This document shows positions 29,601-41,277 of a stretch of 51,184 nt of DNA, piece by piece. Each line of letters starts with the position of its first letter. The first letter of the stretch is position 1. This stretch comes from Tetmemena sp. SeJ-2015. Taxonomy: Eukaryota > Ciliophora > Spirotrichea > Sporadotrichida > Oxytrichidae. The stretch lies in assembly GCA_027382625.1 (NCBI GenBank), contig JAJKFJ010022562.1, positions 1 to 51,184 of the forward strand, read 5' to 3'. The notes under the pieces are model-generated. The model did no database searches, had not been told where the DNA came from, and saw only the letters and a program-made list of their open reading frames with translations. Position numbers and translations under genes: made by a program.

Positions 29601-32600
29601 GACAACTCCTTTGCTGAGCTGCCTTCGCACGGCAGCAGTGAGATGAAGCCCTCAGAGCTCTACAAATCCAAGATCAAGTCTAGTCTGTAAGCTGAATTCA
29701 AAAAGAGCCAAGAAAGTTTCAATCATCTTCAAACCAAGGGCTCTTCATCTTAAAACCCACAAGCCCAAGTCCAAGACTTACCAAGATTGAAATAGGTTTC
29801 TAGCTCACAAGTTACAAACATCACTATGAGCACTCAGAGTAACTTAGTGAATCAGCAGCGAGAGTATTTAAAGTGCAGCCTCCTTCCTTGCATTTGCTGG
29901 ACTCTTCTCCAATAAACCCCTCTGCACTTGCAACTGCAGTTTAAACCAATAAGAATAAAAGGAGTGAGTAGGAGATGGGTACGCATGTCAATTAGTTCAG
30001 TTTCTAGGAGGACATGGATAGAATTCCCTCTTATAATGAGCGAGGAGAGGAAATTAATAAACCCAAGGTTATGAACTAGAAGTACCTGCAACTCTCGAAC
30101 CCAAGTAGTCGGGCTATCAAAAACTCAGAAGTAAATAAAAAAAATAATGATAGTCAACTACTTGACTTTTCTATTATCTAGTTTACTGAAAGTGAGTGCG
30201 AAGAAGCCAAGTCAGAAAGGTGGATAAATCGCAAGCAAGTACTCTTACACGCAGTTCGAAGATATGCAGAAGAAGACTGCTAACTAATTTTAAACGATAG
30301 CTGGATTAACATCTTCCAACAATGTTCAAGCTAAGCTGGCCAGATAGAAATCACTTGAGGGGCCTTCGACTAAGAAAAGTGATAATTCTCTCTATAAAAC
30401 ATGCTTCTTATTAAAGTATTCATTTCTTGAGACTCTTCAAGAATATTTTCATTGTTTTATGCTTTGAAGGTGCATTCAAGAGTCAAGTTCAACTCTACTC
30501 GAACACAGGTGATGACGCAGCCATTATAGAAAACAGTTTCATCCATCATGATGAAATAAATATACTTAAAATAAAATCCTTATTTCTATGATGACTTGGA
30601 TCTGCTAGGAAGGAGTGGGAGCTTAATTATGGAGGAAGGAGAGAGTGACAACGAGGCATACGCTCAATAGACTTTCCAAGTGAAGACTCTAAGCAAGAAG
30701 TGCTCTCCTAAGAAATTCAAACCCAATAACTCCACTTCAAACACCAAGTCCAACCTCAACCTCTATCAACCCTCCACCTATAAATAGCTAAAATTAAAGT
30801 TTTTATTTAAATCTCTTTTTAGCTAGTGAGCATTTAGAATCAGAGTAGCACGAGCAGCTAGACTTCAGCCATCAGTCCTATGCTCCCTCTGAAATAGTAG
30901 ATGCTTTTGAGTCAGGCGAGCCTCCACAAGAAGAAGTCCTCAGTCGTTTCTTCCCCACACAAGAACTACTATTAGGCCACCACTGTTTCAAAGTCAGGAG
31001 CCAAGAATCAAAAGAACTTTCTTAAGATCCATTAGGTTGCCGTACTCAATTAGTCTTACATAATATTTATTTCCTCCTTAATAGGAAAGCATAGCATTTT
31101 AAAATTAATCTGGAGATCTTCAAGACAACTGAAGATGACAATCTCAGGGGGCGGTCTCTTCTCAAATTAGAAGCAGTCGATGAGCAGTTCCCGTCCCATC
31201 GACAGGATCAAGGACTTCAACTTCACTCAAGCCTCAGACATAAAGTAAGAGTGTGAGGAGGAAGGGGAGGGGACCACCAACTCTGCTCAACTCAACTCTA
31301 ATTCAACTCAGCTAATTAAAAGACTCTCCCCTACTAAGTGCAGGAGCTTTGATAATCATCATTGTAAATGAAGAATGAAGAATTTGAAATCTTTGGCTTA
31401 TTTTGTGATAACCTAAAAAAACCGGGCTTAAACTTTGAATTTCACAACAATAAAAAATCAAATATGGAGTTTTAAGCGCCTCTGAGCGTCTAGACCATGA
31501 GCTACAAAATTCCTGAGCTCAATAAGCACAGGAGCTCGAGCATAGATATGAATGCCTCTCAAGCCACTAAGTTGAAAATAAACTATCAGTAGAAACAACA
31601 ACAATAACAATAACAACAACAATATGTCGTCAACCCCTCTCAATTTCTTAAAAATAGCGAAGTGAAGCAATGCGTACTTAGAGACTCGATCAATGAGCAT
31701 GTCCAAAGTGCTGATAAGAAAATTTCCCAAAAATTAATTTAAAGGAAAATAAATTATGGCCTTAAAAAAAGTTTTAATTTTTTAAAAATTTGCTTTCTGT
31801 TAATAAACATTTTTCAAACTTTAGGGGTTGTTTAAAGGACTTTTACCCCAAAGAACTTGCCTTCTATCAAGGGCACAAACAATGTACTATCTGCTTAAGC
31901 AACTCAGCTCAAGAGGAACTAAACTGATGTTAAGGGTGGTGGGTTTGGAGCCTCTATGAGCTCTGGACATAGTCGTAGAGAGAGCATGAGGGAGAGTAAT
32001 AATCAAAAGGCAAGTCACGATAAGCAAGGAGTGTAGAGTAAACCTTCTTAGACTTCAATCAATGCTTAAACCAAGGCAAGTCAATTGCCAAAGTCAGATA
32101 TAAAGCCTAAAGAGCCAATTTAGGAGGACCTCTCTTTGAAGATTTTCAGAGGGAGATCGCACACTCACGTCCTCCCTTAGTACTCTGTATAGTTTTAAGT
32201 TTAAATTTTTATACTCTGATGTTACAAGAGATAAATCGTAAGATAAATCATAAAGCAAATTAGAAAAGCAGCAGACTTAACCAACTAAGATGGCAAGTGC
32301 GAGAACTAAATCCCAAGACAAGTCTTTAAAAGCAAAGCAATATCAGCTACCCGCCTCATAGCAACACCAGAGTAAGCATAACACGAAGACTATCAAAGTC
32401 AACTTACTTGCTCAGGCCTCCTCTCAACAGCAACTTAATAATCATGGTTCATCCTCGCAAGGGGTTAGCAGGATTTCAACTGCTTATCTCTAGCAGAGTA
32501 AACTTTAAGAGAGGACACAGCAGATCCAATAGAATCAGCAGCTGAACTAATCCTCTGATGTAATCTCAGCCAGGTTAAGTCATATCTAGCAGTAGGTTAT

Positions 32601-34052
32601 TAAAACCAGCAGCATAGAGAGGGTTGATAAGAGCCTGGCTTCTAAAATTTAGCAGATAGCAGAGCGAAGCAGAAGTCTTGAGAAAAGTTAGGACCAGTCG
32701 ATAACTCATCTTAATGATTGGAGAAACCCTCCAAGAAGAGGAGCTGTGAAAGATAAAGTACAAGCTGCTTCCTCTAAGACGAGAGATGTGGGGAAGTTTG
32801 GTAAAGTCATCTCAGTGCAGAGCTAGAAGTTTCAGCTTTAAGCGCAGAAGTTTAAAGTTCCTTTCTTTTTCAATTGACTGAGTATTTTAAAGTCATCCCC
32901 TGCTGATAAAAGCGAGCTAGACATCTCAACTGGCAACACTTCATAGAAGCAATAAGTCAAGCAAAGCAATCAGCCTCTGAGTTTAAAAAGCGCTTACCTA
33001 AACTTAAATCCTCCTAAGAAATCTAGCAACCTCAAAGCTGCAATGGATAATTCTAATAGCTTCGGCGATACTCAGATTCTCAATCAAGCTAATCCAGAAA
33101 GCACTAATCACTAATCCATCAGAGCGAAGAGCCGAAACTCAGGCAAAGAGAGTGGCTTATAGAAAACTCTCACCTCCTCTATAAACATTAATAGCTTAGT
33201 GAGGCCACTAAGAGCATAATCAGTAGATAGAAGTCTAAAATGGAAAGAGACTGCAAGTACTCTCTCAGGATTTATAGTCACAATAGAATACTGCCCACTC
33301 TGATCTAGTAATGACTTCTTACAATGAGCAGCCAATATCTTCAAAGCTAGCTCTAAGCTTGCAAGTTAACGGCTTACTCAGCAACCGATCCTCTTAGAAC
33401 GGCGTTTAGAATATTCACCTCAATTAACTCAAGAGCTTTCAAGCTTTAGAGGATCAGGGGAATTCTCTTTAGATGCTTAACTATCAATGCAATACTCCCA
33501 ATCAGATCCTGAGCACCCGCTCAGCTGTGAGCTCTGGGCCGAATGTCTAGCCTCAAAGCACGACTAGTTAAAATACTACAGCCTAATTGAACAATTACAA
33601 GCAACCAAAGTCTACGATTGTAAGTGCAGTGACTTCAAGGAAAGGAAGCATTCAAACTTCGCACAACAATTTATTGAGTCAAATGACTGGGAGTGTGCAA
33701 AGCTAGAAATAGATCTCAGGTCCTTCATCAACTCAAAATGGAAATTAGTAGCAAGCCTAATCAGACTATGCGCAGGTGATCTTAAACACTAACTTCGAGC
33801 ATAAGTTTCAAAACGTATAAGCCTAACAACAGCCCACACAGACTCATGCTCCTCAGGGTTCAAATTAAAGAGAGAATTGAATTTTTTATATCTTTAAATT
33901 CATAGGTGGTGAATGCCTCGGCTGGAGCTTTCGGGTTAAGTAGAATATAAAACAAATTGCCTTAACCGACCACTCAAATAAGTAACATAATTAAAGCCTC
34001 AAAGAGCAATTCCAATCATTAAACCTCAGGCACTTCATTCTTGAAGAAATGA
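26636..34052 (+). CDS. AGC-family Ser/Thr protein kinase with very long disordered tail
   Basis: ATG at 26636 gives [13 protein letters not shown], a likely N-myristoylation site. Kinase domain at about 27790-28650: glycine loop [15 protein letters not shown]-type lysine in YALKSVKK, catalytic loop [18 protein letters not shown], and activation-segment [11 protein letters not shown], which with the GxPEY form points to the AGC group (AKT/S6K-like). DPNKRLGF and [12 protein letters not shown] follow, as in AGC kinases. Downstream a Ser/Gln/Lys/Asn-rich region stays codable to TGA at 34050-34052, so the protein may exceed 2000 residues. Frame-restoring pointers GTAGAG, GATCTGAT, ACTT and TAGCTA tie the kinase to the first part of the tail. 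Whether the tail beyond about 31400 belongs to the same gene is less certain. Confidence 0.8.
26687..26739 (+). other. Intron 1 of the kinase gene
   Basis: 53 nt, GTAATA donor and CACTATCAG acceptor; splicing joins NHSKK to [15 protein letters not shown] in frame. Confidence 0.65.
26870..27370. other. Unresolved insert in the 5' part of the kinase gene
   Basis: About 500 bp of AT-rich DNA between coding segments …KNRRVIK and [15 protein letters not shown]; presumably an IES, perhaps with an intron. It contains a G+C-rich island at 27126-27176 with inverted arms AACTCCG and CGGAGTT. I found no clear pointer. Confidence 0.5.
27536..27581. other. IES, pointer GTAGAG
   Basis: 46 bp; pointer at 27530-27535 and 27576-27581. 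Removes an in-frame TGA and joins QRLKKLNVE to NGIEELDLI. Confidence 0.82.
27608..27709. other. IES, pointer GATCTGAT
   Basis: 102 bp; pointer at 27600-27607 and 27702-27709. Joins NGIEELDLI to QGKAAQFQNDKR just before the kinase domain. Confidence 0.85.
29187..29223. other. IES, pointer ACTT
   Basis: 37 bp; pointer at 29183-29186 and 29220-29223. Removes an in-frame TGA and joins IQIQTNTT to [12 protein letters not shown], linking kinase and tail. Confidence 0.72.
30791..30825. other. IES, pointer TAGCTA
   Basis: 35 bp, A/T only in its core; pointer at 30785-30790 and 30820-30825. Joins YQPSTYKQL to VSIQNQSSTSS. Confidence 0.8.
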
Positions 34053-34210
34053 TCCACAGATTGATTGATTTTGAGTTTATAAGAGAATGAAACTATCTCA
34101 AGTAGCAATTACAAGACACATATATTTGAGTTTTATATATAGAGACTGACTTTGAAGTTAATTAAGTAAAGTAATTAAATATATAACTCCGCATAGACAT
34201 CTGTCTTTCT

Positions 34211-35104
34211 TCAAACTGAGTGTCTAAGTGGTTCCTTGAACACCATGAAAAGAGTTAACTCACATACAATGAATCTACATATCTTAATGAAACCTTCCTT
34301 CTCCTGCTTCATTCTGATGTATTCGTCGAATTCTGCCTTGACTCTCACAAAGTCCTCTCCTCTGTAGGTCTTCTCCAGCACGTCTTGAGGCACTGTATCG
34401 CTGGGTCCAGTTTCCTTGCCCTTGGTCCTTGAAATGTAGGTCAGGTTTGAGCGATCTGGTTTGGGGATGAGGGCGCCAGATTTCTTAGAGATGCGGACCT
34501 TGCTTCCATCCTCGAGGTAACCAAACTTAACCTTGGTGGGCAGTTGAGACTCAGGGTCGATGAGGGAGACATTAGAAATGTGGATGGGTCCCTCTCTCTG
34601 AACCATCTTCTTCCTTTGCACGTACTCGTCGTCTCTGATCACTTTGTATTTCTAATTGCCAGTTTAAGGGGGAATGAAGAGTGTTGCTTACCAGGTTGAC
34701 ACCTTGGACCTTGACGAGGTTCTTATCTCTGTAGACCTTCATGACCTTGCCAGTGGCGCCTCTGTACTTACCGGCTGTGATCATCACCTGCATTTAAGAG
34801 TAAGTTTAAGTAGCAATGTTAATCATAAATAAGCAGTAGAAGTTGCATTTACTTACGAAATCGTCCTACACTATGGTCCACTTCTTGATTTGCTTCTGCT
34901 TTGGTTTGTATCCTCAAAATCAAAATGAAATACTCTGAAAATTATAATAATGAGAATGGTCTATATTTTGTAATAGCCGAAGAATCTGAGTTGGAAGTTG
35001 AGCAGCTGACTCTGGAGAGTAAGTGGGCTCACAGGGGTAGTGAGAGCGGCTGGGGTTTGAATGTTGAATGCAGCTCGCTTGAGGAGCGAATTCATCATTT
35101 GCAT
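34211..35104 (-). CDS. MRPL24: Mitochondrial ribosomal protein L24 (uL24m)
   Basis: Component of the mitochondrial large ribosomal subunit. ATG at 35104 starts [20 protein letters not shown], an Arg/Lys/Ala/Ser-rich presequence without acidic residues, as expected for mitochondrial import. The KOW domain follows: [20 protein letters not shown], then [20 protein letters not shown]. Next come [35 protein letters not shown] and the C-terminal helix. IHVSNV-xLxDP and [12 protein letters not shown] are typical of bacterial-type L24, so the mitochondrial form is favoured over cytosolic L26. Two introns and an IES (34911-34972, pointer TACAAA) are supported. Near the 3' end a second IES with pointer TTCA (about 34233-34279) would give …[12 protein letters not shown]; the TGA at 34211 is the same either way. 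Confidence 0.9.
34652..34691 (-). other. Intron 2 of MRPL24
   Basis: 40 nt; GTAAGC donor, CAATTAG acceptor; joins KVQGVNL to [11 protein letters not shown] in frame. Confidence 0.8.
34788..34856 (-). other. Intron 1 of MRPL24
   Basis: 69 nt; GTAAGT donor, AAATGCAG acceptor; joins WTIVQDDF to [10 protein letters not shown]. Confidence 0.82.
34911..34972. other. IES in MRPL24, pointer TACAAA
   Basis: 62 bp; pointer at 34967-34972 and 34905-34910. Joins the presequence …LRFFGYYK to [11 protein letters not shown]. Confidence 0.85.
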
Positions 35105-35496
35105 TTTGAGTGCTAATAATAATTATTATGAGAATTTATTGACTGCACAAATTATTATAATCTCAAACTGATGATGAATAATGAGTATTTTCTCAATTGA
35201 GTTGTTGACTCAATTGTAATTGTGGATCAATAGAATTTATAATTACAAACTGTGAATAATAAAATGTTGATGATGAGCTAAGGTAGAGGAGGAGGGGGAA
35301 ATCTGATATTTTTAAAATTTAAACACTGCCTTAAATTAAAAAATTTATAAAAAAAAATTTTAAATTTATAGAAAATTTTTTTAAAGGGTTTTTAAAATAA
35401 AATTTGATAAAAGAGATATCAAAAATATTTTAAAAAGTAAAAAAAAATTTTTAATATTTTTTTTTTGGAAAGAAAAGGGGAGGGGTTTTCCAAAAA
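35105..35496. promoter_or_regulatory. Divergent intergenic region, A/T homopolymer-rich
   Basis: About 390 bp between opposite start codons, with A-rich and T-rich runs at 35300-35470. Expected to hold both promoters; nothing more specific can be said. Confidence 0.45.
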
Positions 35497-36749
35497 ATGT
35501 CTCAAGAGCCAAGTGCCACGAATATCATCTCCTCAAAGGGTTTGATCCTTCAGTCCATGATGTACGGCCTCAACGTTTACTCTGAGGTCAGGCAACTACT
35601 TCATAATAAATATAGTCTAATTTTATATATTTCTTTTTTTTTTCAGTAGTACCACAGTAACGAGTACTCAGTGTTCTACTTCTCGAAGGCGCCCTCCAAC
35701 ATAGGACTCTTTGTGGAATTCTTCTTCGAGATTCTGAATGAGCACTGTGAGCCAGTGGTTATAGTCTTGGAAGGACTGAAGGCTGCCCTCCGTTTCTGGG
35801 AGTATAGTCAACTCCTCCTACTTGAGAACATCAATACCTACATTCACAAATGCAAAAGAGAATATATAGATTTTATTGAGTTCAATAGTTTTTATTATAT
35901 TTTATGGATTGACATAGAAGCCTACAAGGACATGAAGCAGCTGAAGGAGATGAAGGACAGCCACTTCAAGCTCATTCGCTCGCGCAGGCAGCTCCCAAAG
36001 ATCCCAGATTTCAAACCCAATCCTCTACTAGCCAAGATCAAAGAAAAGGCTAAACTAGTTTAGCCAGAAGCTGAAGAGTCGAAGCAAGAGGAGGTGAGGG
36101 TCATCAAGAATAAATAGTTGGATCAGAGGATAGAGAGAGGGGCTGGTGAATAAGTATTATAGACTCAGAAACTCTCTCGCTTCTAGAAGATCATTGTTTG
36201 GATTAAGGCTGTACTCTTATATCAGTAAATATCAACTCAATTGAGTTTTTATGATACTGAAGAAGTGCCACTTTAAAATGATTGAAATATAAGTTAAGTA
36301 ACTTAGACGACGTGTTGTTCATCCTACGACCACTGGTGTATGTGTTCTTGGTGAACCATTACGGCACTAAAAGCTACAAGCCCATCATAGTCTCTGCTGT
36401 GATGGACCTCATAGCAATTCAATAATCAAATTATTCTTACTACTGATTATTCATTTCTAGATATTTTATGATTGGCACATCTCTAGTGAGACTGCATAGG
36501 AGTCAACCTCAAAGCGAGGGCACGCGAGTTGAAGTGAAAGCACATAGACTTAGATCCATTGAACGCCAGCAGATGGTGAAGCGCATCCGTGACACCCTCA
36601 TCAAATACCTAATCCGTGACCCTATCTTCAATAACTTCACTAAGAAAATACTAGAGAGGGTGTTTGAAATCCTTAGAATCAGCCCTGCCATTCTGCAGCT
36701 GATCCTCTCTTTCATCTCCTATTTCAGATACTATACCTATATCGCGTGA
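35497..36749 (+). CDS. PEX16: Peroxin-16 (peroxisomal membrane biogenesis)
   Basis: PEX16 is an integral membrane protein of ER and peroxisome that helps insert peroxisomal membrane proteins. ATG at 35497 (MSQEPSATNIISSKGL), stop ending at 36749. Family-like features in order: N-terminal SNEYSVFYFSKAPSNIGLF; the hydrophobic pair VVIVLEGLKAALRFWEYSQL; after a charged linker, the diagnostic block DDVLFILRPLVYVFLVNHYG followed by TKSYKPIIVSAVMDLIAI; and the C-terminal RIRDTLIKYLIRDPIFNNFT with FEILRISPAI. The RPLVYV-x-GTKSYKP block matches the family's RPL…GxxSWKPW region. An intron (35587-35646) and an IES (35843-35926, pointer CCTACA) are supported. Joins near 36225-36300 and 36420-36465 are not resolved in detail. 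Confidence 0.8.
35587..35646 (+). other. Intron 1 of PEX16
   Basis: 60 nt, GTCAGG donor and polypyrimidine TTTTTTTTCAG acceptor; joins YGLNVYSE to QYHSNEYSV. Confidence 0.72.
35843..35926. other. IES in PEX16, pointer CCTACA
   Basis: 84 bp; pointer at 35837-35842 and 35921-35926. Joins LLLLENINTY to KDMKQLKEMK. Confidence 0.8.
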
Positions 36750-37050
36750 GCTATGGAATTTACTCTTATGGAGTCCCTGGCTAATTCTAGATTGTGTCTA
36801 AATTGTTAACAATAATTAGTGAATAAAGGGGAATCATCGATTTTAATTTCCAAGCTGCGTATTATCCTTCTCAACCTGCGTCACAGATCGGTCAAAGCAT
36901 AATTTTCATAAGTCTCTATTCAAAGTTTATAGTTAAATACATCATATATTAACAATAATTCACTCACACACAGACACAAACACTTGTTAAATTTGGTTAG
37001 AACTTGTAGAAATATTATTCACAATTATAACTCTTTATTCTAATTGCTGC
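36750..37050. other. Convergent 3' flank
   Basis: About 300 bp between the stop codons of PEX16 and the transporter gene. Contains a CA-rich patch near 36960-36985. No gene seen. Confidence 0.5.
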
Positions 37051-38460
37051 TCACTTGATTATGTTGAAGAGACGGAGGATTGCGATTAGCAAGTTACTGC
37101 TCACGATTATGATGCTGCCCCAGAGTTCGGAATATGAGGGGGTGGTCTTCAGCACCAAATAGTCTAGCACAAAGTTAAGAATACATATAAATTTGACTTA
37201 AACTTGCATTTAAATTGGATGTTTTGAGATTAAGTTGTAGATGATCTGTAGGTAGTTGACAGGGGCGACTCTTCCTGCCTTGTCATTCTAATAAGACTTG
37301 GTTTGGAAGACCTGTGAAGTGAATAGTAACAAACTTATCAGGATCAGCATCCACACCTCGTAAACACAATTATTGCAAGAGGATATATATTTGCATATAT
37401 GTGATATGTGTAATATGTGTAATGAGTTTACCAGCCGTAGTGGGAGGTCTCGTTCTAGCGGTAGCGGAGCATGATGAACATGATCAGTGGTGCCACGAAG
37501 GCCGAGAAGATGGCTTGGTAGAAAGGCGGTACTAGGAAATGCACTTTCTTTCCGAGCTTCCTGGTCTGATACTACGAGATTGCGAAACTACTTAAATTAT
37601 TTGAATGTGAGATTTTCAATTCAATAATTCTTTGATAAAGTGCAGATTTAATAAAATCTATTATATTTAAACATATGGCTCCACCGATGGCTGCAAGGGA
37701 ACCGAGCATATCATAGATCTGTGCCTCTCTAGTCACTCCATCTTCATTCAAAATTATAGTATAAATCACATCATCTTCATACTGGAAGCGGGCCCAGGGG
37801 TTTTCAATGACGAGAATTCCAAAGAAGGAGCCGAAGATGGCGAGCCAGTCAATGAAGTTAAGCGACTCATTTATCATGAAGTAGGCGATCACTGCTGTAA
37901 ACACCGGATTAGTCCAGTAGAGGGTAGTCGCCTTGCCTAGATCAAATTAAAAATTGTGCCTTCATTCTACATTCTTTGATATCAGTATACTGGAGAGCCA
38001 AGTAGAAGCCCACAGTTCCTAGGAAACCTGAGATGGACCTCACACCAGGGTGGTTCTCATATGCGGTGGTACTTGCAAGTGATCCTTTCCATACACCTTA
38101 AAGAGAATAAAGATCTATATATGAATTTATTTATTTATTAAGAGTGAAAAGTTGAGAATTATCATGACTATGGACTGCCAATAGGCGACTTCGAAAGTGG
38201 AGACGGAGGAGTGCATGTAAAGCATCTTGAGGAAGAAAGCCATGGAGGCATAGCATGCAGCTGATATCGCCATATAGATCATGCCCTTCGCACCCTTCTA
38301 GTTCTTCACTAGTTTCTACAAACAATAGAAACATTTATCTACACAAGTGCACTTGTGTAATTTATTTCTTCTTCTTAGGTTCATAGATGAATTCAATCTT
38401 GGAGTCATCATCTTCGTTAATGATGAAGTAATTGACTGCTTTCAAATTATCTTTGTCCAT
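37051..38460 (-). CDS. EamA/SLC35-like multi-pass transporter
   Basis: Drug/metabolite transporter superfamily, probably a ten-helix SLC35-type carrier of a vesicular or organellar membrane; the substrate cannot be told. ATG at 38460 (MDKDNLKAVNYFIINEDDDS), stop TGA at 37051. Segments in order: KGAKGMIYMAISAACYASMA (helix 1), YWQSIVMIILNF, RSISGFLGTVGFYLALQYTD, then TTLYWTNPVFTAVIAYFMIN-ESLNF, LAIFGSFFGILVIE, LGSLAAIGGAI, YQAIFSAFVAPLIMFIMLRY, and QVFQTKSYQNDKAGRVAP with a last helix. NPVFTAVIAYFxxxE and AGRVAPxNYLQ are typical of SLC35G-like EamA proteins. It is IES-interrupted but colinear; pointer AGAAA bounds the first IES (38318-38369). Other joins near 38100-38130, 37930-37980, 37600-37680, 37370-37440 and 37160-37220 were not worked out base by base. 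Confidence 0.8.
38318..38369. other. IES in the transporter gene, pointer AGAAA
   Basis: 52 bp; pointer at 38365-38369 and 38313-38317. Joins FIYEPKKKK to LVKNQKGAKGM. The insert contains the palindrome ACACAAGTGCACTTGTGT. Confidence 0.78.
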
Positions 38461-40946
38461 TATTCAACTAATTTTGTTCTGCTTTGTCTATATTCTGCTA
38501 CTGATGCTTTCTTATTTAGAGTGGTGAGATGATAATCTGCGGTTGTTTTGGTATAAGTAAAAAATTATTTTCTAAACTTTATGGGGGGAAAAATTATACA
38601 TTCATTTTATTGTTCTATTTTAGAACTGATTATAAAAATAGAATAGCTGTAAGATGTGCTGTTTGTTATGACTACTAGTTAGGCTAAAAGGGATGGTGTT
38701 GATTCTGGGAGACGTGGAGGAGAGGAGTAATTTCCCTGTTTTAAGATTATAAATTAAGAGCTAATTACCTTTTCAAATACCACTGGAGAATTTTATTAAT
38801 AATTGCAATAAAATTAAAAATATGATGATATTTATATTGCAATGCAATTTACAAATGACTTAAATAAGTTTTATTTTAAAGCAAAATCTATCAAAAAATA
38901 TTGAATACTTAAATTTAAATGTATTATTATATTTTTAGAGCGCATTATATTTTTATCTCAACTAAAATTAAAGCATCTCTTTCTATATTATTATTGTGGG
39001 ATAAAATTAACTAGCATATTCTCTTTATATTAATATAATTTACACAATTTTGGATCTTTTTATAAAAAATGGCTATAAAAACTTATATCTCTGTTCTAAT
39101 CCTAGCTTATTTAAAAATATTTATTTATTTTATTCCTTCAATAATGCTTCTAGTAAAATGAATATTTTAAATTTTGTTTTAACTTTTTATCTTATTCAAT
39201 TTATTTATAATAAGATGTACGATTAAACTACAATAGAAATTAAAGCATAATTCGATTATCATTATGTCGAATCACTTTATAAGAATAATAATCTTCGAGA
39301 TCTCATTTTAATTAAAATATTTAAGATAGAAAAATAGAACTGAAATTAAAAATAAAAATTTCTTATAATAAAAGATGAAGGCAATTGCCGTATTCAAAAG
39401 CCAAAAAAAAACATAGTAAAGAACAATATAAGAACCTCTAAGAATAATCACCAATTCTTTATGAGCTAAATATCTTTCATTTTTCTATTCTATATCAAAA
39501 GCTTAATGAAGGATTCATAAAGATTAATGAGAGAAATAATAAAAGAAACATTATGAATTGAGGTAAAGAAGGTACAAAATTATTTTAGCATCATCGAGCT
39601 CCCTGCTTCTAATTCTTAAATAATTCTTAAATTATCTTTAGCCAAAACTGGAGTTTAAGTTTCGCCCAATTGTATGCTTTTTATAATAAGTGCATTAAGC
39701 AAGATGGTTTTTTCAATTCAATGAATTAAAATAACAATTGAAAATCCTAAGATCAGAATATAACCGAGAATTTAATGCAAAAGTGAATTAAATAATATGC
39801 GAACAAAAATAGAGGAAAAAAATCGTCTAAGTGAAAGTATTTCAGATTAGAATAATAAAAGACCATTCAATTAAGAATTTAATTATAAGAAACTTCATCT
39901 TTGTAACTTTTTGTAGGAGCACTCAGTTCTGATTTATAAGCTACAAACTCCTAAAAAATTAGCTTTGCAATTTTGTGATATTATACGCATAATATCTCGC
40001 ATGATTAATTTAAACTACCACGAAGTTACAGCCCTCCATTTATTAATTTGCGATTGTAATTATATTTTATACTATAAGAGATGGCTTGAGTTTGCTTTCT
40101 AAAACAAATTTGAGTTTATTTTTAATAAAACAAAAAATCCTAAGCAAGGGATACTTGAGGCGAATTTTCTAATCAGTTAAAAACTATTATTGATTTCAAT
40201 GCTCATTTTCTAAACTTTTTTAATTACAATAGAAGAAAATTCTCTTATAGAGTCCTTCAACTAAAAGATAAACCTATAAAGAAAAGACAGTATAGGATTA
40301 AGAATGATATATTAAAAAATTACTAAAATTAGTAAAAGGCTCACATCCTCTATCAAACTTCTATTCTAATCTTAAAAAACTTTGAATATCTTTTTACTAC
40401 TTTAAATTTCCATTTTAAATTAAACTATTTCAATTAATTCAAAGTTAAAAATAATATAATTTTAATTCAACAACTTCTCTCTTTTATACTGGAGTTTCTG
40501 TATTTTGCGTTCCAGGATTCTTAGATCTAACCAAAATATTTGCAAGCAGAAATAATTACAAATATATATTTTAAGCAGAGAGAGCACTATGACTATTAAA
40601 GGCAATCTATTTTTTAAAAATTCAATACACACTTGCTTATTTTTGTATTAAATGGCATGATAGCCTTCAGCTACTTTACTTTAATTTCTATAAATTTAAA
40701 CTGAATCTTCTCCAAGTCACTACATTTTACTTTAAAATTAATAATTATTTTTAAATAAGAAAATATAAAATTAATTGTGCCTTAAATAATTGATCTTCTT
40801 GAATTATAATATTGAATAAAGTTAATGAATCATTTTACTATATTTTGAGAATAAATTTATCGTGACTGAATGGAAAAGTTAAATTTAACTTATAATTGCA
40901 ATTAAAATGACAATTAAAAATAAACTAGATATTTTTAAACTGCTTA
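38461..40946. other. AT-rich germline desert
   Basis: About 2.5 kb of very AT-rich DNA. Short open frames occur, as expected when only TGA stops, but none has a recognisable motif or supported splice or pointer structure. Probably germline-limited. Confidence 0.5.
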
Positions 40947-41277
40947 TATATTATACGTTCAGCCTCCTATTTTAAACTAATGTCTAGGAAGGTAGCATGT
41001 TCAGTAAGTAGCCACTGTTTAGTTCTTTTTTACTGAACTTTAGAGAAAGTAGCTTTCAAAGCAATCTCTAATTGGCATGTTGTTCAAGAACGTTCCCTAC
41101 AATAGTGGGATTTAATAAAGTAAAATTACCTTTTTTCAAAATTTTGTAACAATATTCGGTCCAAAAGGAGCGCTTACAGTACAAAGTTTTAACACAGATG
41201 ACAAATCTTCGTCCTCGTTAGTCCAGGCTTTACAGACTGAAAAGTTTTTAAAAAATAGGGCCCGAACGTATAATATA
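40947..41277. mobile_element. 331-bp element with imperfect terminal inverted repeats
   Basis: Left end TATATTATACGTTC (40947-40960) is matched exactly in reverse complement by the right end at 41264-41277. Similarity continues inwards (left …GCCTCCTATTTT, right complement …GGGCCCTATTTT) for about 28 bp in all. The interior is noticeably richer in G+C than its surroundings and has no long ORF. This is the layout of a small non-autonomous DNA transposon (MITE-like). The ends lie in TATA-rich DNA, so a target duplication cannot be defined. The termini are not the C4A4-type ends of known TBE or Tec elements. Confidence 0.6.

Noticed and set aside
34211..35104. Cytosolic ribosomal protein L26 instead of mitochondrial L24
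   Set aside because: The presequence and the IHISNV…[13 protein letters not shown] region match bacterial-type L24.
35280..35480. A/T homopolymer region as a replication origin or transposon end
   Set aside because: Only simple A and T runs; no inverted repeat, direct repeat or ORF supports anything specific.
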